From Paenalcaligenes sp050487225 (GTDB taxonomy: Bacteria > Pseudomonadota > Gammaproteobacteria > Burkholderiales > Burkholderiaceae_B), in assembly GCF_050487225.1 (NCBI RefSeq), contig NZ_JBKQGY010000003.1, forward strand, positions 186,001 to 250,000: a stretch of 64,000 nucleotides of DNA. Direction: 5' to 3'. The notes under the pieces were generated by a model, which searched no databases, had not been told where the DNA came from, and worked only from the letters and a program-made list of their open reading frames with translations. The translations under genes were made by a program, and so were the position numbers. Positions 45,482 through 53,470 of the stretch are shown here, piece after piece; position 1 is the stretch's first letter; each line of letters opens with the position of its first letter.

Positions 45482-45496
45482 ATCTGAATTTGAGAT
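45482..45496. promoter_or_regulatory. LysR-type box in the mdtJ/LysR divergent region
   Basis: ATCT-N7-AGAT (45482-45496) is an interrupted palindrome containing the T-N11-A pattern of LysR binding sites. It lies 11 bases upstream of the LysR start and in the promoter region of mdtJI. Confidence 0.5.
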
Positions 45497-45507
45497 AGGA
45501 TGGCGTT

Positions 45508-46383
45508 ATGCAATGGAGCCTAGAGCAACTTCGACAATTTGTGATCACTGCCGAGCAGGGGTCTATCAGTGCTGCGGCACGACATTTGGGTAAGGCCCAG
45601 TCGGCGGTCAGCACAGCTATTTCCATGCTGGAAGCAGACCTTGGCGTAGAGTTGTTTACACGCAGCGGACGCAGCGCCCAACTGACCGAAGCGGGGCGTG
45701 TACTACTGATGGAAGCCCGCGAATTGCTACGCCAAGCGCAAGAGCTTGAGCAGCGTGCGCAGTCACTGGCAGCAGGGGATGACGCCTCGTTATCTCTGGC
45801 GTTAGACGAAGCCCTACCCTACACCGCCATACGCACCTTAATACGCGAAATTTCCGATCGATTTCCGCAGCTTGAACTGACGTTGTTAAATGGCACAGCC
45901 GCCGAAGTCGCCGGATACGTAGAACAGCAACGCGCCGAAATTGCCTTTCACTACGACCGTGAAACGGTGCACGACTACTTTGATCAGCGCCATATCAGTA
46001 CAGTGCCTCAAGGGATTTTCGTCGCCAGTGGCCACCCTTTACTACAAGAGCAACCCGTTAGCCGCAAAGACCTGATGCAATATCGGCAACTGGTGATGCA
46101 CACCGACGGCGACGAAGAACCCACCTACAGCACACGACTGTGGCATTCCGATAGTTTCTACAGTATTGCCGAGATGGTGGCTGATGATGTGGGCTGGGCA
46201 ATCTTGCCGTTAAACGTTGCGACTGACGACAGCTATCCCAAACCGCTCAAGCAAGTGCATTGCCCATCATTGGTCTTGCCTCTTTTGTCAGTGCGTATGC
46301 TGTGGTTACAAGGTCAAGCCCTCAACCCAACGGCTCGCTGGGTTGAGAAACGCTTTGCCGAACTGCTAAAACGCCCTGTGTAA
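45508..46383 (+). CDS. LysR family transcriptional regulator
   Basis: A 291-residue LTTR. The N-terminal helix-turn-helix (LEQLRQFVITAEQGSISAAA, AQSAVSTAISMLEADLGVEL) is followed by a linker helix and an effector domain from about residue 90. It is divergent from mdtJI with a LysR-type box between them, which suggests control of polyamine export. Its stop lies 13 bases from the stop of the convergent MFS gene. Confidence 0.92.
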   Translation: MQWSLEQLRQFVITAEQGSISAAARHLGKAQSAVSTAISMLEADLGVELFTRSGRSAQLTEAGRVLLMEARELLRQAQELEQRAQSLAAGDDASLSLALDEALPYTAIRTLIREISDRFPQLELTLLNGTAAEVAGYVEQQRAEIAFHYDRETVHDYFDQRHISTVPQGIFVASGHPLLQEQPVSRKDLMQYRQLVMHTDGDEEPTYSTRLWHSDSFYSIAEMVADDVGWAILPLNVATDDSYPKPLKQVHCPSLVLPLLSVRMLWLQGQALNPTARWVEKRFAELLKRPV

Positions 46384-46396
46384 GAAGGTGCTGTAT

Positions 46397-47929
46397 TTAA
46401 GCGCCCTGCTCAGCAGAGGCGCTGGCATCTTCAGGCGATTGGTAATGACGTAATACACGCCACACCACACCCGTTAGCAACGCCACCAATGCCGCCGCAG
46501 AAAACAGCACCATGCTATGCGCACTGGAATACGCATTTTGTGCAGCGAGAACCAAGGCATGGCCTTGCTCTGCCCCCAACTGCTGGGCCATCAGCATCGT
46601 TTCGCCAATAGACAAACCAGCTTTGCTGGCTACCTCGGGCGGCAACCCTGCGGGTAGTTGGATGTGGTTGGCGTAATTCGCGGTTAACACCAAGCCAAAC
46701 CCAGCAATCCCCAACGCGGAACCCAAATCATAGCTGCTGGCGCTGAGGGCCCCAGCGGCACCGGCTTTTTCTTCTGGCGTGCTACCCATGATCGCCACTG
46801 AGGAAGCCGTTAAACCCACGCTTAGCGACAACCCCAAACCGATCAGCATGATATTGATACCTAGACCTACCTGACTGAAGTCGCTGGCCCCCAAACCGAA
46901 TAAGCTCAAGGCCGACACCAACAACGATAAGGTAGCAATAGGTCGCAGCCCCACGCGCGCCAAGAGCATACTTCCCAACGGCCCACCTACAGCCGAGGAC
47001 ACCATCAAGGGCAACATCACCAAGGCTGCGGTAAGCGGACTTTTACCCAATACAAACTGCAGCTCTTGTGCGATGGTGAGCTCTACACCTGCCAACGCCC
47101 CCATCACGACAGTGGCCATTAGCACCCCTGTGCGCAGCGCAGGCAGCGCAAACAAGCCCATGTCCAACATCGGAGCATCAGAATGGCGCTGCTTTTGCAC
47201 AAACCAGGCTAATAGCCCCACACCTATGGCGCAGAACAACAAACTGTAGCCCCAGTCACCATCCGGTTTAAAGCCTGATTTCACACCATATACGGCGGCT
47301 AATAGGCCCACCATGAGGATCAGCGCCTGGCCTATAGTCCAGTCCCCTTTGCCCGTCACAAAATGACGTGGAATCAGTACATACGCCATAGGCCCCACAA
47401 CGAGCATAATGGGTACATTCACTAAAAACACCGAGCCCCACCAGAAATGCTCCAGCAGCGCACCGCCCACTAACGGGCCCAATGCCGCCCCCGCAGACCC
47501 TACGGCGCTCCACAGCCCTAATGCTAAGGCACGCTCTTTGGGGTCATCAAAGCTTTGTCGGATGATAGCCAACAAAGAAGGGATCACCATGGCGGCACCA
47601 CATGCCATTAAGGCACGCGCCAGAATCAACACTACCGATGACCAAGCGTAGGCCGCCAAGATGGACATAGCGGTAAACACCACCACACCCCATAGCAGCA
47701 ACAGCCTATGGCCTATACGGTCAGCCAGCGTTCCCATAGGAATCAACATACTCACCATCACCAGTGAGTAGAGATCAATAATCCACAACACTTCGGTGCC
47801 ACTGGCTTGCAACGCCAAGGTGAGTGAAGGGATAGCAATATGCAGGATCGTAAAATCCAGCACGATAGGAAAGAACAGCAGCATTACCGCTAGCAATACC
47901 AGCCAGCGATTATTTGTCACGTGTGACAA
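46397..47929 (-). CDS. MFS multidrug efflux transporter, DHA2 (14-TM) type
   Basis: A 510-residue drug:H+ antiporter with about 14 helices. It starts with LAVMLLFFPIVLDFTILHIA (motif D1-like), has the MFS loop GTLADRIGHRLLLLWG (motif A) and ALGLWSAVGSAGAALGPLVG (antiporter motif C). SmvA/QacA-like pumps expel cationic biocides and dyes. The start is a TTG at 47929 with GGAG six bases upstream. An 18-base palindrome overlaps the start codon. A GTG at 47920 is an alternative. Confidence 0.9.
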   Translation of the reverse strand: MSHVTNNRWLVLLAVMLLFFPIVLDFTILHIAIPSLTLALQASGTEVLWIIDLYSLVMVSMLIPMGTLADRIGHRLLLLWGVVVFTAMSILAAYAWSSVVLILARALMACGAAMVIPSLLAIIRQSFDDPKERALALGLWSAVGSAGAALGPLVGGALLEHFWWGSVFLVNVPIMLVVGPMAYVLIPRHFVTGKGDWTIGQALILMVGLLAAVYGVKSGFKPDGDWGYSLLFCAIGVGLLAWFVQKQRHSDAPMLDMGLFALPALRTGVLMATVVMGALAGVELTIAQELQFVLGKSPLTAALVMLPLMVSSAVGGPLGSMLLARVGLRPIATLSLLVSALSLFGLGASDFSQVGLGINIMLIGLGLSLSVGLTASSVAIMGSTPEEKAGAAGALSASSYDLGSALGIAGFGLVLTANYANHIQLPAGLPPEVASKAGLSIGETMLMAQQLGAEQGHALVLAAQNAYSSAHSMVLFSAAALVALLTGVVWRVLRHYQSPEDASASAEQGA

Positions 47930-47930
47930 A
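47913..47930. promoter_or_regulatory. 18-bp palindrome over the MFS pump start codon
   Basis: TTTGTCAC-GT-GTGACAAA is a perfect palindrome apart from the central pair. It covers the first codons of the MFS gene. The shape fits a TetR-family operator. No TetR gene is present in the window. Confidence 0.5.
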
Positions 47931-47955
47931 GACTTCTCCAGATAAACAACAGCGA

Positions 47956-48840
47956 CTAGGTCGCTTCGGTTCGAGCGCGTTTTTTTCGTCGTGGCAACTT
48001 GAATTCACTGACCAATACGCCCAATACGATCAGTGCGCCACCGATAATGGCAACAGCAGGCAATCTATCACCCGCCATTCGCCCTACTATGCCAGCCCAT
48101 ACCGGTTCGCTGGCATAGATCAGAGTGGCCCGTGTGGGCGTCACCGTACGCTGCGCCCAGTTCATGGTGAACTGAATCACCATACTACTTAAGCCCAACC
48201 CTACCGCTGCCACCAACCACACCCACGAAAATTCGGGAATGGACTCACCTGCTATGGGCATACAGAGAAATGACAACACGCCTGCTGTCCCTGTTTGCAC
48301 CACCGTAATGCGTTGCACATTCACTTTACCGGCAAAATAACCGATCAATATCACTTCTACCGCAATGGCAAAAGCTCCTATCAGCGTCGCAATTTCACCC
48401 GCGCTCAAACTGAAACCTGCCGTCGTTGGTCCCGCCAATAACACTAACCCCACAAACGCTAACGTGACCCCTATTAAAGTCATGAGGCTAGGTGCTTTAC
48501 GCCATACCATCCATTGCAACAAGGGCACGATGGGCACGTAAAGCGCGGTGATAAAACCCGACATGCTGCTGCTGACGGTTTGCAGCCCATAGGTTTGCAA
48601 GCCATAGCCTGCAAAGATACTCGCGCCTATGACCGTGCCAGCCAACAATTCTGTGCGTGTTATGCCACGCATGGCGTGCCTGAATACTACCCACCCTATA
48701 AGTCCTGCCGTCACAAAGCGCAGCCCCACAAAAAACAGCGGACCGCTGTATTGCATGGCTGTGTGTATGATCAGAAAGGTAGTTCCCCACAACATGGTCA
48801 CTGCGACCAGAGCTAATTCCTGCTTACTCATCGAAAACAT
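47956..48840 (-). CDS. EamA/DMT family transporter
   Basis: A 294-residue ten-helix DMT protein with two EamA repeats: LVAVTMLWGTTFLIIHTAMQ with RFVTAGLIGWVVF in the first, and SLSAGEIATLIGAFAIAVEV with YASEPVWAGIVGRM in the second. The basic C-terminus (RRKKRARTEAT) faces the cytoplasm. The substrate is unknown. The MFS gene follows 26 bases downstream on the same strand. MFSM or the second Met may be the start; neither has a clear ribosome site. Confidence 0.9.
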   Translation of the reverse strand: MFSMSKQELALVAVTMLWGTTFLIIHTAMQYSGPLFFVGLRFVTAGLIGWVVFRHAMRGITRTELLAGTVIGASIFAGYGLQTYGLQTVSSSMSGFITALYVPIVPLLQWMVWRKAPSLMTLIGVTLAFVGLVLLAGPTTAGFSLSAGEIATLIGAFAIAVEVILIGYFAGKVNVQRITVVQTGTAGVLSFLCMPIAGESIPEFSWVWLVAAVGLGLSSMVIQFTMNWAQRTVTPTRATLIYASEPVWAGIVGRMAGDRLPAVAIIGGALIVLGVLVSEFKLPRRKKRARTEAT

Positions 48841-48848
48841 GTTGGGGA

Positions 48849-48900
48849 CTTATAGAAAGAAGAAAAATGTACATAACACTATAAGCTGCTATCTTATAGT
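48849..48900. promoter_or_regulatory. CTTATAG repeats in the EamA/amidotransferase divergent region
   Basis: ACTATAAG (48878-48885), 7 bases, CTTATAGT (48893-48900) form an exact inverted repeat, and a third copy CTTATAG lies at 48849-48855, next to the EamA start. Several same-type half-sites suggest a dimeric regulator; CTATA-type repeats are known for MocR/PdxR-like GntR proteins, but none is encoded nearby. Confidence 0.4.
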
Positions 48901-48978
48901 ATTCATTGCTGACTGCGCACTACGTAGTCCGATAACAATGATCACTCCTTTCTTTTTGCGTTTTATACACACCACATC

Positions 48979-49740
48979 ATGCAACATAAGGTCTTGGCTA
49001 TTTTACAAATGGGCGACCCACCGCTGGATATACAGCAAAAACTGGGCGTGCAATCGGATTGGGTGATTGCCGCACTACCCGAGACTTCCATTACCGTAAA
49101 AGTACTGTATCCCGCCTCGGGCGATACCTTGCCAGAACCCCACCTGCTCGCGGGTGCTATTTTGACGGGTTCTACGTCGATGGTGACAGACCGTGAGCCA
49201 TGGAGTGAGTACACCGCCGACTGGATACGACTAGCAATAGAGCAGCAACTCCCCTTACTGGGCATTTGCTATGGTCATCAATTGATTGCTCACGCCCTGG
49301 GTGGCGTGGTGGATTACCACCCTGCTGGGCGTGAAATAGGGCAATTGCCCATACAGTTGCATGACGGAGCTCAAAACGACCCTCTGCTGGCTGGTTTGCC
49401 GCCCACCTTTATGGCTAACCTCACGCATGAACAAAGTGTTTTGCAACCACCCGAGCAAGCCACGATACTGGCATCGTCTGAGCACGATGCCCATCAGATT
49501 TTGCGCTACAGCCCTTACGCTTTATCGCTGCAATTTCACCCTGAATTTTCTACCGAGGTGATGAGCTACTTTTTAAGCCGACGTGAGGCGCTGTTTAGCA
49601 CTGAAGGCTACGATATTCCGGCTATGTGTGCAGCCTTAGGCTCTACACCTGTCGCGCGGAAAATTCTGCATGATTTCGTTGAGTTGTGTGCTACCACACC
49701 AGCCGTCTCCAACATCGGTGCTGCGGTTAATGCTAACTAA
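48979..49740 (+). CDS. Class-I glutamine amidotransferase-like protein
   Basis: A 253-residue stand-alone amidotransferase. The catalytic Cys is in LLGICYGHQLIAHALGG, and the His and Glu are in SLQFHPEFSTEVM. The N-terminus (VLAILQMGDPPLD) and GAILTGSTSMVTDREPW match the GMP synthase-like group often annotated as glutamine amidotransferase or gamma-glutamyl hydrolase-like. No synthetase partner is adjacent. It is divergent from the EamA exporter. Confidence 0.85.
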   Translation: MQHKVLAILQMGDPPLDIQQKLGVQSDWVIAALPETSITVKVLYPASGDTLPEPHLLAGAILTGSTSMVTDREPWSEYTADWIRLAIEQQLPLLGICYGHQLIAHALGGVVDYHPAGREIGQLPIQLHDGAQNDPLLAGLPPTFMANLTHEQSVLQPPEQATILASSEHDAHQILRYSPYALSLQFHPEFSTEVMSYFLSRREALFSTEGYDIPAMCAALGSTPVARKILHDFVELCATTPAVSNIGAAVNAN

Positions 49741-49762
49741 GTACCCCACCACACATCGCAGC

Positions 49763-49797
49763 AAAAAGGCCAACCATGATTAGGGTTGGCCTTTTTT
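49763..49797. terminator. Bidirectional terminator
   Basis: AAAAAGGCCAACC (49763-49775) pairs with GGTTGGCCTTTTT (from 49784), with a T-run to the right and an A-run on the left. It serves the amidotransferase gene and the convergent atoE gene. Confidence 0.9.
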
Positions 49798-49835
49798 GAT
49801 TCAACATTGCAACGGGTTAAAACACGCGCTACCTA

Positions 49836-51251
49836 CTAAGGCTGTATTGGTGCAAAGTAAACCAGCGTTTGTCCAAGCCCCCACAGCAACAGCAAGACTA
49901 CTGGGATATGCACTAACAACTGCACAAAGGTAAACCCAATCAGATCCCGTGCTTTCACACCCAATACCCCTAGTAATGGCAACATATAGAAGGGGTTAAT
50001 TAAGTTAGGCAAGGCTTCCGCAGCGTTGTAGATCTGTACTGCCCAACCCAAGTGGTATTCCAATTGGTTAGCCACCAGCATCACGTACGGTGCTTCAATA
50101 ATCCATTTGCCACCGCCCGACGGGATGAAGAAGCCCAGTACTGCCGAGTACACACTCATCAACAATGCATAGGTATCGTGTGAGGCAATGCTCACAAAGA
50201 ACTCGGAAATGTAATGCGCAATAGTGTGATCACCAGAGCCCTGAACCGTGGTCATGATGGCAGCAATAGAGCCATACAGCGGGAACTGGATCAACACACC
50301 TGTAGTTGTAGGCACCGCTTTGGCCACAGCTTCCAAGAAACTACGTGGACGCCAGTGCAACAACGCCCCTGCCATCAAGAACAACAGGTTATAGGTATTC
50401 AAACCAGAAATTGCCAAAATCGCAGGCTTAGTGGCGAACTCTTGCCATAACCAACCACCAGCCAACAATACCAACACAATGATCAGCAGTGGGCTGTGCT
50501 CTAACCACTCACCTGGGCGTGTAGGTTTAAAGGCTTTAGGCACTTCAACCGTAGGGTCTACACCGCACGCTTCTGCATCTTTAGCAGCACCATCGCTAGG
50601 AGCCGTCATGTAGGCCACGATTACCGATACCACGATCAATGTCAGTAGCATCACGCCGGATTGCCACAAGAAAATCGTTTCTGTAAACGGAATTACACCT
50701 GTAATAGCCAAAATGGATGGTGGCAAACTAGCTGGGTTAGCTTGCAACTGCGCTGCCGATGATGACAAGCCCAATGCCCATACTGCACCTAACCCCAAAT
50801 ATGCTGCCGCACCTGCTGCACGGTAATCCATTTTAATGTCTGTACGGCGCGCCAAGGCTTTCACCAACAAACCACCAAACACTAAACTCAGACCCCAGTT
50901 CAGCAGCGATGCCAACATAGAAACAATGGCTACCCATGCCACCGCTGAGCGACCATTTTTAGGCACTCTGGCACACAGGTCAATTAACTTAGAAGCAGGC
51001 CCTGAACTGGCCACCACATAACCACCAATCACCACAAAAGCCATCTGCATGGTGAAGGGTATTAAGCTCCAAAAACCATCCCCAAATGCTTTAGCGGTTG
51101 CCCCTACTGGCGCACCAATGGCTAATGCCGCCACTGCTACGATCAGCACTGCCAAGGTTGCGAACACCCATGAGTCTGGAAACCAACGTTCTGCCCAACT
51201 GGCACAACGCATGGCAAAACGAGCCGATCGGCTCTCTTGTAATGTAGACAT
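49836..51251 (-). CDS. atoE: Short-chain fatty acid transporter AtoE
   Basis: A 471-residue membrane permease with about 12 helices of the AtoE family, thought to take up short-chain fatty acids and acetoacetate. ERWFPDSWVFATLAVLIVAV at the N-terminus, FIPSGGGKWIIEAPYVM and LPNLINPFYMLPLLGVLGVK near the end are characteristic. GGAGAAG upstream marks the start. It follows scoB after 159 bases that contain a terminator-like hairpin, so its expression may be lower than or separate from scoAB. Confidence 0.93.
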   Translation of the reverse strand: MSTLQESRSARFAMRCASWAERWFPDSWVFATLAVLIVAVAALAIGAPVGATAKAFGDGFWSLIPFTMQMAFVVIGGYVVASSGPASKLIDLCARVPKNGRSAVAWVAIVSMLASLLNWGLSLVFGGLLVKALARRTDIKMDYRAAGAAAYLGLGAVWALGLSSSAAQLQANPASLPPSILAITGVIPFTETIFLWQSGVMLLTLIVVSVIVAYMTAPSDGAAKDAEACGVDPTVEVPKAFKPTRPGEWLEHSPLLIIVLVLLAGGWLWQEFATKPAILAISGLNTYNLLFLMAGALLHWRPRSFLEAVAKAVPTTTGVLIQFPLYGSIAAIMTTVQGSGDHTIAHYISEFFVSIASHDTYALLMSVYSAVLGFFIPSGGGKWIIEAPYVMLVANQLEYHLGWAVQIYNAAEALPNLINPFYMLPLLGVLGVKARDLIGFTFVQLLVHIPVVLLLLWGLGQTLVYFAPIQP

Positions 51252-51312
51252 GCAACTTCTCCGAATATTTTATTGTGTATACAGATCAGAACCATTACAT
51301 CACTGCACAAAA

Positions 51313-51345
51313 AAATGGCTGACCCCTTATGAGGGCCAGCCATTT
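51313..51345 (-). terminator. Terminator/attenuator hairpin between scoB and atoE
   Basis: AAATGGCTG (51313-51321) pairs with CAGCCATTT (51337-51345), and inner CCC/GGG extend the stem. On the minus strand a T-run follows. It lies between two functionally linked genes, so it may reduce rather than stop atoE transcription. Confidence 0.75.
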
Positions 51346-51410
51346 ATTGGTGCTATGGCTTATAAATTCCGCTGTGCGGCCCGTGGCCGTCACCATCGGA
51401 TGCCGCGATT

Positions 51411-52052
51411 CTACCTCAACAGAGGAACACCTGTTTGAGACTGGATTTCGTCGAAGCTTACGCCTTCAGCCAACTCAACCAATTTCAGGCCATCTGGCGT
51501 GACATCCATCACACCCAAGTCGGTGATGATGCGGTCTACTACACCTACACCTGTCAAAGGCAATGTGCACTCTGGCAGGATTTTAAGGTCGGTAGTGCCA
51601 TCTTTTTTACGGGCAACGTGCTCCATCAGCACAATCACACGTTTCACACCGGCCACCAAGTCCATCGCGCCGCCCATGCCTTTCACCATTTTGCCTGGAA
51701 TCATCCAGTTAGCTAAGTCACCCGCTGCAGTGACTTGCATAGCGCCCAAAATAGACAAGTTCACTTTGCCGCCACGAATCATGGCAAAGCTCTGATCACT
51801 ACCGAAAATAGACGAACCTGGCAGTGTGGTCACGGTTTGTTTACCCGCGTTGATCAGGTCAGCATCCACTTCGTCTTCGGTAGGGAATGGGCCAATACCC
51901 AACATACCGTTTTCGCTTTGCAGCCAAACCTCAATGCCTTCAGGTACATGGTTAGCCACCAGCGTAGGAATACCAATCCCTAGGTTCACATAGAAACCAT
52001 CTTGCAATTCTTTGGCCGCGCGAGCCGCCATTTGATCTTTGGTCCATGCCAT
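51411..52052 (-). CDS. scoB: Succinyl-CoA:3-oxoacid CoA-transferase subunit B
   Basis: A 213-residue beta subunit that moves CoA from succinyl-CoA to acetoacetate. It shows FYVNLGIGIPTLVANHVPEG and the catalytic glutamate motif LQSENGMLGIGP, then GKMVKGMGGAMDLVAG. The ATG at 52052 has GGAG ten bases upstream; a TTG at 52061 is too close to it. It starts five bases after scoA. Acetoacetate from tyrosine or leucine breakdown is the expected substrate. Confidence 0.95.
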   Translation of the reverse strand: MAWTKDQMAARAAKELQDGFYVNLGIGIPTLVANHVPEGIEVWLQSENGMLGIGPFPTEDEVDADLINAGKQTVTTLPGSSIFGSDQSFAMIRGGKVNLSILGAMQVTAAGDLANWMIPGKMVKGMGGAMDLVAGVKRVIVLMEHVARKKDGTTDLKILPECTLPLTGVGVVDRIITDLGVMDVTPDGLKLVELAEGVSFDEIQSQTGVPLLR

Positions 52053-52057
52053 GACTA

Positions 52058-52765
52058 TCAAGCTCCTGCCTTGGTGGAAATGGTGCGCTGTTCGATGCGC
52101 TTCTCGGGATTGGGGTTATGCACAATGCGATGTACATAAATGCCGGGCAAATGCACATCGTCAGGAGCCAACTCGCCCACTTCCACGATTTCTTCCACTT
52201 CTACAATGGTAATTTTGCCTGCGGTAGCTGCCGCTGGGTTGAAGTTACGTGCGGTGTAACGGAAACGCAGGTTTCCGGATTTGTCCGCTTTATGGGCTTT
52301 AATCAGCGCCACATCCGCAACCAGAGCTTCTTCCATTACGTAGGTTTCACCGTTGAACTCACGCAGCTCTTTACCTTCTGCTACCAAGGTACCTACGCCA
52401 GTTTTAGTGAAGAATGCAGGAATACCTGCGCCACCAGCACGCAGCTTTTCAGCCAACGTACCTTGGGGGGTAAATTCTAGTTCCAGTTCGCCGGACAAGT
52501 ACTGGCGTTCGAACTCCTTGTTTTCACCTACGTAAGAAGAAATCATCTTCTTGATTTGTCGGGTCTCTAATAGTTTGCCTAGACCGAAGCCATCCACACC
52601 TGCATTATTGGAAATGGCAGTCAGGTTTTTCACACCAGAGTCACGCAGCGCATCAATCAATGCTTCAGGAATGCCACATAGGCCAAAGCCGCCTACAGCC
52701 AGAGTCTGGCCATCAGCTACTACGCCTTTCAGAGCTTCCGCCGCCGAAGGATAGAGTTTGTTCAA
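52058..52765 (-). CDS. scoA: Succinyl-CoA:3-oxoacid CoA-transferase subunit A
   Basis: A 235-residue alpha subunit. LAVGGFGLCGIPEALIDALR is the CoA-binding GGF motif, followed by ISNNAGVDGFGLGKLLETRQ and VADVALIKAHKADKSGNLRF. The start is TTG at 52765, with a perfect GGAGG seven bases upstream. It is first in the scoA-scoB-atoE group and divergent from a PAS-LuxR regulator. Confidence 0.95.
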   Translation of the reverse strand: MNKLYPSAAEALKGVVADGQTLAVGGFGLCGIPEALIDALRDSGVKNLTAISNNAGVDGFGLGKLLETRQIKKMISSYVGENKEFERQYLSGELELEFTPQGTLAEKLRAGGAGIPAFFTKTGVGTLVAEGKELREFNGETYVMEEALVADVALIKAHKADKSGNLRFRYTARNFNPAAATAGKITIVEVEEIVEVGELAPDDVHLPGIYVHRIVHNPNPEKRIEQRTISTKAGA

Positions 52766-52877
52766 GGTAAGTCCTCCGTCAATAATTATTCATCAAGTCT
52801 ATCCTGCCACACTTTACAGATAATGGTAGGTAGACTTGGCAGCTTAAGGTGCTTGCTATGATAATTTACCAAGATGC

Positions 52878-52899
52878 ACTACGTAAGCGCATACGTAGT
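52878..52899. promoter_or_regulatory. 22-bp palindrome upstream of the PAS-LuxR gene
   Basis: ACTACGTA-N6-TACGTAGT is exact over eight bases per arm. It lies in the scoA/PAS-LuxR gap, 25 bases upstream of the preferred regulator start, and fits a dimeric helix-turn-helix operator. Confidence 0.6.
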
Positions 52900-52924
52900 T
52901 TTTCGTACAGGAGAGGCTTTGTCA

Positions 52925-53470
52925 ATGCTGGAGGATTACCGGTTGGCCTTTGAAATGGCCCCAATCGGTCTCGTTATCTCGCGTCATCGCACCATTGTGG
53001 AGTGCAATCAGCGGGTCTGTGAGATTTTCCAGACTACCCGTGAGGCACTAGTGGGGCAGTCTTTTCTCACGCTGTACCCCACGGCAGATGAGTTTGAACG
53101 CCTAGGGCTACGTATCCCCCCGATCATGAATGCCACAGGCCTGTATTCAGACAGCCGCATCATGAAGCGTGCATGTGGGCAGTTCTTCTGGTGCCATGTA
53201 ACAGGTCGCTCGTTTGACCGTGAAAAACCGCACGATGCTGGCATTTGGAGCTTTGAGGACATCAGCGAGCAACGCCCTATTTCAGAACACCAATTAACAC
53301 CACGCGAACGCGAAGTGGCCGCCCGTGTACTAGAAGGTAAAAGCGCCAAAGTCATAGGCAAAGAACTAGGCATTAGCCACCGTACCGTGGAAATCCATCG
53401 CTCGCGCCTAATGCAAAAATTTGGGGCCAGTTCTACGGCTGACCTCATACAAAAAATGCTTAGCGTTTAA
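52925..53470 (+). CDS. PAS domain LuxR-type transcriptional regulator
   Basis: A 181-residue single-polypeptide regulator. The PAS domain (about 5-115: FEMAPIGLVISRHRTIVECN, EALVGQSFLTLYP, FFWCHVTGRSFDR) probably senses a small molecule. The LuxR helix-turn-helix is at about 122-178 (QLTPREREVAARVLEGKSAK, ELGISHRTVEIHRSRLMQKF). The start at 52925 is set by AGGAGAGG upstream; an earlier ATG at 52874 would put the palindrome inside the gene. It is divergent from scoAB-atoE, so it likely activates acetoacetate use. Its stop overlaps that of the convergent LysR gene. Confidence 0.88.
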   Translation: MLEDYRLAFEMAPIGLVISRHRTIVECNQRVCEIFQTTREALVGQSFLTLYPTADEFERLGLRIPPIMNATGLYSDSRIMKRACGQFFWCHVTGRSFDREKPHDAGIWSFEDISEQRPISEHQLTPREREVAARVLEGKSAKVIGKELGISHRTVEIHRSRLMQKFGASSTADLIQKMLSV

